64,000 nt of DNA from Orlajensenia leifsoniae (lineage in GTDB: Bacteria; Actinomycetota; Actinomycetes; Actinomycetales; Microbacteriaceae), in NCBI RefSeq assembly GCF_004570845.1, contig NZ_SPQZ01000010.1, forward strand, positions 1 to 64,000, in the 5' to 3' direction. The notes under the pieces are model-generated. The model was not told where the DNA came from and did no database searches. It saw only the letters and a program-made list of their open reading frames with translations. Positions 1 to 7,738 of the stretch are shown here, in pieces. Within the stretch, counting starts at the first letter, position 1. Every line of letters starts with the position of its first letter. Both the position numbers and the translations under genes were made by a program.

Positions 1-448
1 CAAGGCCAACGCCCTGCTCGAGCTCGACATCGACGGCAAGACCGAGCTCGTGCTCGTCAAGGACGTGCAGAAGGACCCGGTCCGCCAGATCATCGAGCAC
101 CTCGACCTCATCGTCATCCGCAAGGGCGAGAAGGTCCAGATCGAGGTTCCCGTGCACGTGACCGGTGAGAGCTTCTCCGGCACCATCGCCGACCTCGACG
201 CCAAGACCCTCCTGCTCGAGGCCGAGGCGACCCACATCCCCGAGAACGTCGTCGTCGACATCGAGGGCCTCGAAGAGGGCGCTCAGATCTTCGCGAAGGA
301 CGTCGAGCTGCCCAAGGGCGCCTCGCTCATCAGTGACCCCGAGACGCTCGTCATCAACGTGCACGTGCCCGCCGCCGGTCGCGGCGAGGGTGTGGAAGAG
401 GAAGAGGCTGACGCCGAGGCCGCTGCCGCAGCCGAGGCTGCCGAGTAG
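1..448 (+). CDS. rplY: 50S ribosomal protein L25/general stress protein Ctc (5' truncated)
   Basis: The reading frame is already open at base 2 and runs to TAG at 446-448, so the N-terminus lies outside the window. The visible part matches the TL5/Ctc form of L25: the N-terminal beta-barrel end (NALLELDIDGKTE, then DVQKDPV...IEHLDLIVI) is followed by the C-terminal Ctc domain (VPVHVTGES, then IPENVVVDIEGLEEG) and an acidic Glu/Ala tail typical of actinobacterial members. It binds 5S rRNA in the large subunit. A GTG at base 50 is internal and not the true start. pth follows 41 nt downstream, a pairing common in Actinobacteria, so the two are probably co-transcribed. Confidence 0.93.
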   Translation, partial: KANALLELDIDGKTELVLVKDVQKDPVRQIIEHLDLIVIRKGEKVQIEVPVHVTGESFSGTIADLDAKTLLLEAEATHIPENVVVDIEGLEEGAQIFAKDVELPKGASLISDPETLVINVHVPAAGRGEGVEEEEADAEAAAAAEAAE

Positions 449-489
449 TCATTCTCGGTCTCTTCCGTTCACGACAGAACGTTCACGAC

Positions 490-1074
490 GTGGACGAGAA
501 CACCTGGCTGGTAGCCGGGCTCGGCAATCCCGGGCCCGGCTACTCCGGCAACAGGCACAATGTGGGGCAGATGGTGCTCGACGAGCTCGCCGGCCGCATC
601 TCGGCGTCGTTCAAGACGCACAAGGCCAATGCCCTCGTCGCCGAGGGGCGCCTGCGGCCCGGCGGTCCGAAGCTCATCCTGGCGAAGCCTGGAACCTTCA
701 TGAACCTCTCGGGCAAGCCCGTGGCCGCCCTGCTGAAGTTCTACTCGCTCGACGCCTCGCGGCTCATCGTGATCCACGATGAACTCGACGTCCCGTTCGA
801 CACCGTCAAGCTCAAGCAGGGCGGCGGCCACGGCGGCCACAACGGCCTGCGCGACATCATCGCCGCCATCGGCACCCCCGACTTCACCCGCGTGCGCGTG
901 GGTGTCGGGCGCCCTCCCGGCCGGCAGGACGCCGCCGACTTCGTGCTGCACGACTTCTCCTCGACCGAGAAGAAGGTGCTGCCGAATCTTCTGACGGATG
1001 CCGCCGACGCCGCAGAGCACATCGTCACCGACGGCCTCGCCTCGGCCCAGATGCGCTTCCACTCACCGGCCTGA
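490..1074 (+). CDS. pth: peptidyl-tRNA hydrolase
   Basis: This enzyme cleaves the ester bond of peptidyl-tRNAs that drop off the ribosome and recycles the tRNA. The 194-residue length is normal for Pth. Hallmarks are visible: GLGNPGPGY with Asn13, the catalytic His at about residue 23 in NRHNVGQ, FMNLSGKPV near residue 78, the conserved Asp near 97 in IHDELD, and GGGHGGHNGLRDI with the tRNA-binding Asn. The start is GTG at 490; no strong Shine-Dalgarno sequence precedes it. It follows rplY closely. A terminator-like hairpin lies about 50 nt after the stop. Confidence 0.96.
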   Translation: MDENTWLVAGLGNPGPGYSGNRHNVGQMVLDELAGRISASFKTHKANALVAEGRLRPGGPKLILAKPGTFMNLSGKPVAALLKFYSLDASRLIVIHDELDVPFDTVKLKQGGGHGGHNGLRDIIAAIGTPDFTRVRVGVGRPPGRQDAADFVLHDFSSTEKKVLPNLLTDAADAAEHIVTDGLASAQMRFHSPA

Positions 1075-1121
1075 GCCGCCCCGGCCTGAACCTTGCGCCG
1101 CAGGTACCGCCGGACGCAGTG

Positions 1122-1147
1122 AGTCCCGGCTCCAGGGAGCCGGGACT
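1122..1147 (+). terminator. hairpin terminator after pth
   Basis: A perfect 11-bp stem (AGTCCCGGCTC pairing with GAGCCGGGACT) closes a 4-nt loop. There is no long T tract, as is common for actinobacterial terminators. It lies 48 nt after the pth stop and probably ends the rplY-pth transcript. Confidence 0.65.
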
Positions 1148-1192
1148 CTGCGAGGGCACTGCGTGTACTTCGACGACTGACATTGCGCCTTC

Positions 1193-1236
1193 GTCGTAGG
1201 GGACTCCGGCCCGCCCGAGTCGTAGGGGACTCCGGC
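1193..1236. repeat. 18-bp direct repeat, two copies
   Basis: GTCGTAGGGGACTCCGGC occurs at 1193-1210 and again at 1219-1236, 26 bp apart, in the pth-mfd intergenic region. No function can be assigned. It sits between the pth terminator and the mfd promoter. Confidence 0.8.
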
Positions 1237-1282
1237 GTCTTCGACCCTAGGGAAGGGCATCGCAGCTCTGCGCCTCCCAGAT

Positions 1283-1312
1283 CGGGTGATGCCCATCCGG
1301 GTGATGCCCGTC
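1283..1312. repeat. 15-bp tandem repeat, two copies
   Basis: CGGGTGATGCCC followed by ATC or GTC is repeated head to tail at 1283-1297 and 1298-1312, about 40 bp upstream of the mfd -10 element. It could be a regulator site or simple slippage. Confidence 0.75.
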
Positions 1313-1350
1313 CGGGGGGTGGGCGCGACAGGTGTGTCGGCGGGCGGCCG

Positions 1351-1362
1351 TAGACTCGTACG
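1351..1362 (+). promoter_or_regulatory. predicted leaderless promoter of mfd
   Basis: TAGACT at 1351-1356 fits the actinobacterial -10 consensus TANNNT and ends 6 nt before the GTG at 1363. Transcription would therefore begin at or next to the start codon. No Shine-Dalgarno sequence is present, which agrees with a leaderless mRNA. Confidence 0.6.
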
Positions 1363-4300
1363 GTGATGCTCCAGGGCTTGTTGACCGCGCTCGAGCGCGC
1401 CTCCACCATCGAATCGGCCCTCGCGCAGGCGAACCGCGACGCCGACTTCTCGCTCCCCGAGGGGCTGAACGCACCGCTGCTCGCCGGCCTCCTCGATCGT
1501 CGCGCCACCGAGCGCGGCGCCCAGGCCGCCTTCGTGATCACGGCGACGAGCCGTGAGGCCGAGGCGCTCGAGGCGAGCATCGCCGCCTATGCCCCCGGTG
1601 CCACCGTGCTCGACTTCCCCGCGTGGGAGACGCTCCCGCACGAGCGCCTCAGCCCCAGCGCCGAGATCGTCGGCCGCCGCATCGAGGCCCTGCGCACACT
1701 GAGGGAGTGGAGCGAGGCGGATGCCGCAACGCGCGCGCCCCTCATCGTCGTCGCCTCCGTGCGTGCGGCGCTCCAGCCCATCGCCGACAACCTGGCCGAC
1801 CGGCCCGCCGTCGTGCTCGCCCAGGGTGGAAGGGGCTACGACCTCTCCGCCCTCGCCGGCGAGCTCGTCGACCTCGCCTACACGCGCGTCGACATGGTGA
1901 CCCGTCGAGGCGAGTTCGCCGTGCGCGGCGGCATCCTCGATGTCTTCCCTCCCGTGGCCGACCACGCCTATCGCGTCGACTTCTTCGGCGACGAGATCGA
2001 TCAGCTCCGGGCCTTCTCGGTGGCCGACCAGCGCTCGCTTCCCGAGCCCGTGGCATCCGTCAGCCTCATGCCCAGTCGCGAGATGCTCCTCAGCGATTCG
2101 GTGCGCCAGCGTGCCCGCGAGATGAGGCACGAGTTCCCGAGCCTCTCGCAGATGCTGGAGAAGATCGCCGAGGGCATTCCCGTCGAGGGCATGGAGTCAC
2201 TGGCCCCCGCTCTCGTCGACCGCCTGGTGCCGGTGACCCACTACCTGCCGGCCGACGCCGTCGTCGCCGTCGTCGGGCCGGAACGCGTGAGCGGTCGAGC
2301 CCAGAGCCTCGCCGAGACGAACCGCGAGTTCCTCGCGGCGGCCTGGAGTGCCGCGACCGCCGGCGCCGAGGCCCCGATCGACCTCGACTCCGGCGACTTC
2401 CTGTCGCTGGCCGAGCTGCGCGACTCCGTGCGGTTCGCCGCGCCCGGTGAGAAGGCGCCCGATCACCCGTGGTGGACCTTCTCGGCTTTCGATGCAGGCG
2501 ACGCCGAGCTGTTCGACTACATCCGCGTGGCTGCAGACGCCGTGCCCAGCTTCGCCGGGAACGTCGAGGGTGCGCTGGAGCATGTCGGTGCGCGACTCAC
2601 CGACGGCTGGTCGATGGCCATCGTCGCCGCCGGACACGGCCTGGTCGAGCGCGCCCGCGACGTGCTGGCCGACCGCGGCTTCGCAGGCAGGGTCGCCGAG
2701 GAGTTCCCCGAGAACCCCGAGCCCGGCGTCGCCTATCTGCTGCAGGCCGGCGTCTCCCGCGGCTTCGAGGTGCCGTCGGCGAAGATCGGCGTGCTCAGCG
2801 AGGGCGAGTTCTACGGCCGCACCGCCGGCTACGACTCGCGCCAGATCAAGAAGCTCGCGAGCCGGCGCAAGAACGTCGTCGACCCGCTGCAGCTGAAGCC
2901 GGGCGACTACGTCGTGCACCAGACCCACGGCATCGGCCGCTTCGTCGACATGACACAGCGCACGGTGGCATCCGGAGCCCGCCCGACGGGACCCAGCCGT
3001 ACAGCAGGCATCGCCCAGCAGCCCACGATCGTGCGCGAGTACCTCGTGCTCGAGTACGCGTCGTCGAAGCGCGGTCAGCCCGCCGACAAGCTCTTCGTTC
3101 CCACAGACCAGCTCGACCTGCTCACCCGCTACGTCGGGGGAGAGGCGCCCGCCCTGTCGAAGATGGGCGGCAGCGACTGGTCGAACGCCAAGAGCAAGGC
3201 CCGCAAGGCCGTCCGCGACATCGCCGTCGAACTGGTAAAGCTCTACTCGGCGCGCATGGCGTCGCGTGGGCACGCCTTCGGTCCCGACACCCCGTGGCAG
3301 CGCGAGCTCGAGGAGGCCTTCCCCTACGCCGAGACGCCCGACCAGCTGCAGACCATCGACGAGGTGAAGGCCGACATGGAGCGGCCCATCCCGATGGACC
3401 GCCTGCTCTCGGGCGACGTGGGCTTCGGCAAGACCGAGGTGGCCGTGCGCGCGGCGTTCAAGGCCGTCCAGGACGGCAAGCAGGTCGCCATGCTGGTGCC
3501 GACGACCCTGCTCGTGAAGCAGCACGTCGAGACCTTCCAGGAGCGCTTCGCCGGCTTCCCCGTGCACCTCAAGGCCCTCAGCCGCTTCCAGACCGACAAG
3601 GAGGCGCGCGAGACCCTCGCCGGACTGACGGATGGCACCGTCGACGTCGTGATCGGAACCCACCGCCTGCTCGCCGACGGCGTCATCTTCAAGGACCTCG
3701 GGCTCGTGATCATCGACGAGGAGCAGCGCTTCGGCGTCGAGCACAAGGACAAGCTCAAGAAGCTGCGCACCAACGTCGACTTCCTCGCCATGAGTGCCAC
3801 CCCGATCCCGCGCACGCTGGAGATGGCCGTCACGGGCATCAGGGAGATGTCGACGCTGGCCACGGCGCCCGAGGACCGGCATCCGATCCTCACCTTCGTC
3901 GGTCCCTACTCCGAGAAGCAGGTGACCGCGGCCATCCGCCGCGAGATGCTGCGCGAGGGCCAGGTGTTCTTCGTGCACAACAGGGTGTCGAGCATCAACC
4001 GCGTGGCGGCCCAGCTGGCCGAGCTCGTGCCCGAGGCACGCATCGCCGTGGCCCATGGCAAGCTCCCCGAGAGCGTGCTCGAGCAGATCGTCGTGGACTT
4101 CTGGGAGCGCAAGTTCGACGTGCTCGTCTCGACCACGATCATCGAGACCGGTCTCGACATCGCCAACGCGAACACGATCATCATCGACAGGGCCGACAAG
4201 TACGGCCTCAGCCAGCTCCACCAGCTGCGCGGTCGCGTCGGCCGTGGCCGGGAGCGCGCGTACGCCTACTTCCTCTACGACGAGAACACGCCGCTCAGCG

Positions 4301-5013
4301 AGACCGCCCACGACAGGCTGTCGACCATCGCGGCCAACAACGAGCTCGGCTCGGGCATGCAGGTGGCGTTGAAAGACCTCGAGATCCGCGGAGCCGGCAA
4401 CCTGCTCGGCGGCGAGCAGGCCGGCCACATCGCCGGGGTCGGCTTCGACCTCTACCTGCGCATGATCGGCGAGGCGGTCTCGACCTTCCGCGGCGACGTC
4501 GCCGAGGGCCAGACCGAGCTTCGGCTGGAGCTCCCCGTCGACGCGCACATCCCCGAGGACTACGTCGACAGCGAGCGCCTGCGCCTCGAGGCGTACCAGA
4601 AGCTCTCGACGGCGAGTTCCCCAGCCGCGAAGGACGGGCAGATCGACAGCGTGCTCGAGGAGCTCACCGACCGCTACGGCGAGCCGCCACAGGCCGTGCT
4701 CACGCTCATCGCCGTGTCACGACTCCGTCGGCAGGCCCAGCGGGCGAGCCTCGGCGAGGTCGTCGCCATGGGGTCGAACCTCCGCGTGGGGCCGGGAACC
4801 CTGCCCGACTCGATCCAGGTGCGCCTGCAGCGCATGTATCCGGGCTCGCGCTACTTCACCCAGACCGGCGTGCTGTCGGTGCCGCTTCCCGACAAGCACG
4901 GCCAGCCGCTGGAGGACGCCGAACTCATCGCGTGGGTCACGCAGTTGCTGACGGCGATCTTCCCGGCTCCGGTCGCGGAGAAGCCTGAGGCCGCCGAGAC
5001 GCCGGCGGGCTGA
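1363..5013 (+). CDS. mfd: transcription-repair coupling factor Mfd
   Basis: Mfd is a DNA translocase that dislodges stalled RNA polymerase and recruits UvrA. At 1216 residues it is full length. In order: an N-terminal UvrB-like region (about 1-350), a CarD-like RNA-polymerase-interacting domain starting near residue 512 (DYVVHQTHGIGRF), a superfamily 2 helicase core with Walker A GDVGFGKT at about 684-691, DEEQRFGV near 785 and SATPIPRT, then GLDIANANT and QLRGRVGRG, and a C-terminal TRCF domain. GTG at 1363 or ATG at 1366 may start the protein; the predicted -10 favours 1363. The last 77 nt overlap the convergent nhaA gene. A short Gly/Pro/Ser-rich insertion sits inside the CarD-like domain (about residues 535-550). 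Confidence 0.97.
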   Translation: MMLQGLLTALERASTIESALAQANRDADFSLPEGLNAPLLAGLLDRRATERGAQAAFVITATSREAEALEASIAAYAPGATVLDFPAWETLPHERLSPSAEIVGRRIEALRTLREWSEADAATRAPLIVVASVRAALQPIADNLADRPAVVLAQGGRGYDLSALAGELVDLAYTRVDMVTRRGEFAVRGGILDVFPPVADHAYRVDFFGDEIDQLRAFSVADQRSLPEPVASVSLMPSREMLLSDSVRQRAREMRHEFPSLSQMLEKIAEGIPVEGMESLAPALVDRLVPVTHYLPADAVVAVVGPERVSGRAQSLAETNREFLAAAWSAATAGAEAPIDLDSGDFLSLAELRDSVRFAAPGEKAPDHPWWTFSAFDAGDAELFDYIRVAADAVPSFAGNVEGALEHVGARLTDGWSMAIVAAGHGLVERARDVLADRGFAGRVAEEFPENPEPGVAYLLQAGVSRGFEVPSAKIGVLSEGEFYGRTAGYDSRQIKKLASRRKNVVDPLQLKPGDYVVHQTHGIGRFVDMTQRTVASGARPTGPSRTAGIAQQPTIVREYLVLEYASSKRGQPADKLFVPTDQLDLLTRYVGGEAPALSKMGGSDWSNAKSKARKAVRDIAVELVKLYSARMASRGHAFGPDTPWQRELEEAFPYAETPDQLQTIDEVKADMERPIPMDRLLSGDVGFGKTEVAVRAAFKAVQDGKQVAMLVPTTLLVKQHVETFQERFAGFPVHLKALSRFQTDKEARETLAGLTDGTVDVVIGTHRLLADGVIFKDLGLVIIDEEQRFGVEHKDKLKKLRTNVDFLAMSATPIPRTLEMAVTGIREMSTLATAPEDRHPILTFVGPYSEKQVTAAIRREMLREGQVFFVHNRVSSINRVAAQLAELVPEARIAVAHGKLPESVLEQIVVDFWERKFDVLVSTTIIETGLDIANANTIIIDRADKYGLSQLHQLRGRVGRGRERAYAYFLYDENTPLSETAHDRLSTIAANNELGSGMQVALKDLEIRGAGNLLGGEQAGHIAGVGFDLYLRMIGEAVSTFRGDVAEGQTELRLELPVDAHIPEDYVDSERLRLEAYQKLSTASSPAAKDGQIDSVLEELTDRYGEPPQAVLTLIAVSRLRRQAQRASLGEVVAMGSNLRVGPGTLPDSIQVRLQRMYPGSRYFTQTGVLSVPLPDKHGQPLEDAELIAWVTQLLTAIFPAPVAEKPEAAETPAG

Positions 5014-6199
5014 TGCGCTTGTAGTGCCTGGCACGCAGGCTCACCAGGACCGCTGCGATCACGATAGCGATGGCCGAGCCGAGCAGCACGGCGAGCACGC
5101 CCTCGTCGGCGATCCCCCTGTCGCCCCTGAAGGCCAGCTCGTTCATGAGCAGCGAGACCGTGAATCCGATGCCGCCCAGGGCCGCCACCGGGATCAGATC
5201 GGCGATCGCGAGGCCCCCCGAGCGCCGCCGGAAGATCACGCCGCCCAGCACGCCGGCCACGGTGATTCCGATGAGCTTGCCGACGGGCAGCGCCACGAGG
5301 ATGCCCCAGAACGCCGGGCTCAGCTCGCTCGGGGCGACAGACGGGATCACCACGAGGGCCGCCGAGAAGGCGAAGACGGGCAGGATGATTCCGTTCGACC
5401 ACGGTTCTATCGCGTGCACGGCGCGGCCGCCCGGGCGACGGCTGATCACGAACCCGAGCGCCACGCCGGCGATGGTGGCATGGACCCCCGACTGGTAGGT
5501 GAAGAACCACGCCGCGACGGCGAGCACGATCATCGTGACGATGATCGGCCATTGCGCACGCCGTGAGAGCAGCCACGGGGAGCGCGGGCGGAGCAGGCGA
5601 CTCAGCGCGCCGAATGCCGTGATGGCGATGGCGGCGAAGCCGATGGAGGCGAACTGCACGCCTGTCGTGAAGAAGAAGGCGATGATGAGGATGGCCACCA
5701 GGTCGTCGAGCACCGCCAGTGCCATCAGGAAGACCCTGACCCGCGTCGGCAGTGCCGATCCGAAGATGGCGAGCACCCCGAGCGCGAAGGCGATGTCGGT
5801 CGCCGTCGGGATGGGCCATCCGTCGACCACATTCGTCCCGGCCGTGAACAGCAGGTAGACGAGCGCCGGAACCACGACCCCGCCGATGGCGGCGATGGCG
5901 GGCAGCGCGGCCTTGGATAGCGAGTTCAGCTCGCCGATCACCAGCTCGCGACGGAGCTCGACGGCGACGATGAAGAAGAAGACGGCGAGGAGGCCGTCGC
6001 TCGCGAAGTGGCTCACGGAGATGTCGAAGGCGATGGCCTCGATCATGATGTGCGCGCCCATGAAATCGAGGACTGCGGGCCCGATGACCACGTTCGCCAC
6101 GACCAGGCCCAGCACGGCGGCGAGGAGCAGGAGACCGGCCGCCACCCGCTCGGACCTGAAGGGCGACGTGCGGTGGTCGTCGGTGTGCTGGATGGTCAT
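4937..6199 (-). CDS. nhaA: Na+/H+ antiporter NhaA
   Basis: This inner-membrane protein exchanges sodium for protons and serves pH and salt homeostasis. Its 420 residues carry the NhaA signature: VELRRELVIGELN, the ion-binding region GWPIPTATDIAFALGVLA, and the double-Asp motif LAVLDDLVAI in the middle of the protein. About 11-12 hydrophobic helices are visible. The ATG at 6199 has GAGGAG about 8 nt upstream. The C-terminal tail after the last helix is basic and Pro/Ser/Arg-rich, and its coding sequence lies antisense to the end of mfd (77-nt convergent overlap). Confidence 0.95.
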   Translation of the reverse strand: MTIQHTDDHRTSPFRSERVAAGLLLLAAVLGLVVANVVIGPAVLDFMGAHIMIEAIAFDISVSHFASDGLLAVFFFIVAVELRRELVIGELNSLSKAALPAIAAIGGVVVPALVYLLFTAGTNVVDGWPIPTATDIAFALGVLAIFGSALPTRVRVFLMALAVLDDLVAILIIAFFFTTGVQFASIGFAAIAITAFGALSRLLRPRSPWLLSRRAQWPIIVTMIVLAVAAWFFTYQSGVHATIAGVALGFVISRRPGGRAVHAIEPWSNGIILPVFAFSAALVVIPSVAPSELSPAFWGILVALPVGKLIGITVAGVLGGVIFRRRSGGLAIADLIPVAALGGIGFTVSLLMNELAFRGDRGIADEGVLAVLLGSAIAIVIAAVLVSLRARHYKRISPPASRRPQASPRPEPGRSPSATA

Positions 6200-6322
6200 C
6201 GGCTGGGCTCCTCGAGGGTCGTTCTGCTGCGCTCAGAGCGGCACCGCCGCCCGCCGACCAGACTTCCCGGCGCACCGCGGCCAGTCTAGCGACGGGCTTC
6301 CGCCGACGGCGAGAGAGCCGCC

Positions 6323-6334
6323 TAGCATGAAGGC
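6323..6334 (+). promoter_or_regulatory. predicted leaderless promoter of mazG
   Basis: TAGCAT at 6323-6328 lies 6 nt before the ATG at 6335, the same geometry as at mfd. No Shine-Dalgarno sequence is visible. Confidence 0.55.
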
Positions 6335-7009
6335 ATGACCAGCGAACTCGACGGCCTCATCGCCACAGTCGCCCTGTTGCGCGCCCCCGGCGGCTGCCCC
6401 TGGGATGCCGACCAGACCCACGAGTCCCTCGTGCGCTACCTCGTCGAGGAGAGCCATGAGCTCATCGACGCGATCGAGGCCGGCGACCGCTCCGAGATGA
6501 TCGAGGAACTCGGCGACGTGCTCTACCAGGTGCTGTTCCACGCCGACATCGCCGCGCACACGGCAGGGGAGGACTTCGACATCCAGGATGTCGCCGCCCA
6601 CATGAACGCGAAGATGATCGGGCGGCATCCGCATGTCTTCGGCGATCGCGAGGCGTCGACGGCCGACGACGTCGTCGCCTTCTGGGACGACCTCAAGGCC
6701 GAGGAGAAGCCGCACCGCACCAGCGTGCTCGACGGGGTACCGCAGGGGATGCCCGCGCTGGCACTCGCCGACAAGACCCTCGGCAAGGCCGCGAAGGTCG
6801 GTGTCGAGCGCACCGATGCCGCTCTGGCGGCGGCTGTCGACCTCGACGACGAAGCAGCCCTCGGCGCCCACCTGCTCGCTCTCGTCGCCAACGCCCGCGC
6901 GAAGGACCTCGACCCCGAACGCGCGCTGCGGGCCGCCATCCGTTCGCTCGGAGACGACGTGCGTGCCGCCGAGGCCGCGGCTGCGGGCGTGGCGGCCGAG
7001 GCGCTCTAG
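6335..7009 (+). CDS. mazG: nucleoside triphosphate pyrophosphohydrolase MazG
   Basis: MazG hydrolyses (d)NTPs to the monophosphates and pyrophosphate, which limits damaged nucleotides and can lower ppGpp signalling. The 224-residue protein starts with the family hallmark GGCPWDADQTHESL. The metal-binding EExxE...ExxD pattern follows (EESHELIDAIE, then EELGDVLYQVLFH). The mid-region HPHVFGD and the KLGKAAK-like segment of the second half (DKTLGKAAKVG) are also present. In Actinobacteria mazG commonly lies between mfd and eno, as here. Confidence 0.95.
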   Translation: MTSELDGLIATVALLRAPGGCPWDADQTHESLVRYLVEESHELIDAIEAGDRSEMIEELGDVLYQVLFHADIAAHTAGEDFDIQDVAAHMNAKMIGRHPHVFGDREASTADDVVAFWDDLKAEEKPHRTSVLDGVPQGMPALALADKTLGKAAKVGVERTDAALAAAVDLDDEAALGAHLLALVANARAKDLDPERALRAAIRSLGDDVRAAEAAAAGVAAEAL

Positions 7010-7050
7010 CCGCACCGGCGCACCAGGGGCTCAGGGCAGCCTGTCCTGCC

Positions 7051-7087
7051 TAGCGGCGGCCCGGATGCCGCCGCTAACGTCGGAGCC
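7051..7087 (+). promoter_or_regulatory. ferritin promoter with overlapping palindrome
   Basis: TAGCGGCGGC at 7051-7060 and GCCGCCGCTA at 7067-7076 form a perfect 10-bp inverted repeat with a 6-nt centre. TAACGT at 7075-7080 fits a -10 element 7 nt before the ferritin ATG, so transcription would start at the codon itself. The palindrome would then span about -37 to -12, a usual repressor position. It could instead be the mazG terminator. The IdeR/DtxR box consensus is not recognisable. Confidence 0.5.
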
Positions 7088-7621
7088 ATGACTGAGCAGA
7101 GCTTCAACGACCTCCTGACGGCCCAGATCGGGAACGAGTTCTCGGCGTCGCAGCAGTACATCGCGATCGCCGTCTGGTTCGACGACCACGACCTCCCGCA
7201 GCTTGCGCGCCACTTCTACCGACAGTCGCTCGAGGAGCGCAACCACGCCATGATGCTGGTGCAGTACCGGCTCGACCGTGACCTCGGCGTGACGATCCCG
7301 GGCGTCGATGCACCGCAGACCGCCTTCGCCTCGGTCGTCGAGCCGATCGCCTTGGCGCTCGCCCAGGAGAAGCAGGTCACCACCCAGATCGAGGCGCTGT
7401 TCCGGGCGGCGCGGGCCGACGGCGATGCCATCGGCGAGCAGGCGATGCTCTGGTTCCTCAAGGAGCAGGTCGAGGAGGTCGCCTCCATGTCGACCCTGCT
7501 CACCGTCGCCCAGCGCGCCGGAGACAATCTGTTCGACCTGGAGAACTTCGTCGCCCGCGAGGCCATCGGCGACGGGGGCCTCGAGGCCGACGCGCCGGCG
7601 GCTGCGGGCGGAGCGCTCTAA
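7088..7621 (+). CDS. bfrB: ferritin (BfrB-type iron storage protein)
   Basis: Ferritins form 24-subunit shells that oxidise and store iron. The 177 residues closely resemble mycobacterial BfrB: IGNEFSASQQYIAIAVWFD, ARHFYRQSLEERNHAMMLVQ with the ferroxidase Glu and ExxH ligands, DRDLGVTIPGVD, FLKEQVEEVASM and the C-terminal LENFVARE. No heme-ligating Met pattern of a true bacterioferritin is evident, so it is a non-heme ferritin. A palindrome overlaps its likely promoter, hinting at transcriptional control by a repressor. The ORF is single and is followed by an intergenic palindromic element. Confidence 0.94.
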   Translation: MTEQSFNDLLTAQIGNEFSASQQYIAIAVWFDDHDLPQLARHFYRQSLEERNHAMMLVQYRLDRDLGVTIPGVDAPQTAFASVVEPIALALAQEKQVTTQIEALFRAARADGDAIGEQAMLWFLKEQVEEVASMSTLLTVAQRAGDNLFDLENFVAREAIGDGGLEADAPAAAGGAL

Positions 7622-7625
7622 GACC

Positions 7626-7705
7626 GGAAAGCGAGGAACCTTCCGTCGAATCCCACCTTCCGGGCGTCTTTTCAGGGCGTCTCGGCGCGACGTTCCTCGC
7701 TTTCC
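7626..7705. repeat. intergenic palindromic element A
   Basis: GGAAAGCGAGGAAC (7626-7639) and its perfect reverse complement (7692-7705) enclose 52 nt, which include two GGGCGTCT copies. The element starts 4 nt after the ferritin stop. Almost the same arms bound element B at 34141-34226, so this is a dispersed repeat rather than a chance hairpin. It may act as a terminator or be a small mobile or REP-like sequence. Confidence 0.8.
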
Positions 7706-7738
7706 AGCGAGCACCCCCGGAACTGGAAGAATGGACGC

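Noticed and set aside
2197-4548. A 783-codon open frame on the minus strand inside mfd, and an 839-codon frame on the plus strand (2469-4988)
   Set aside because: Both are shadows of mfd caused by high G/C third positions; they encode Arg/Gly/Ala-rich low-complexity sequence with no family features.
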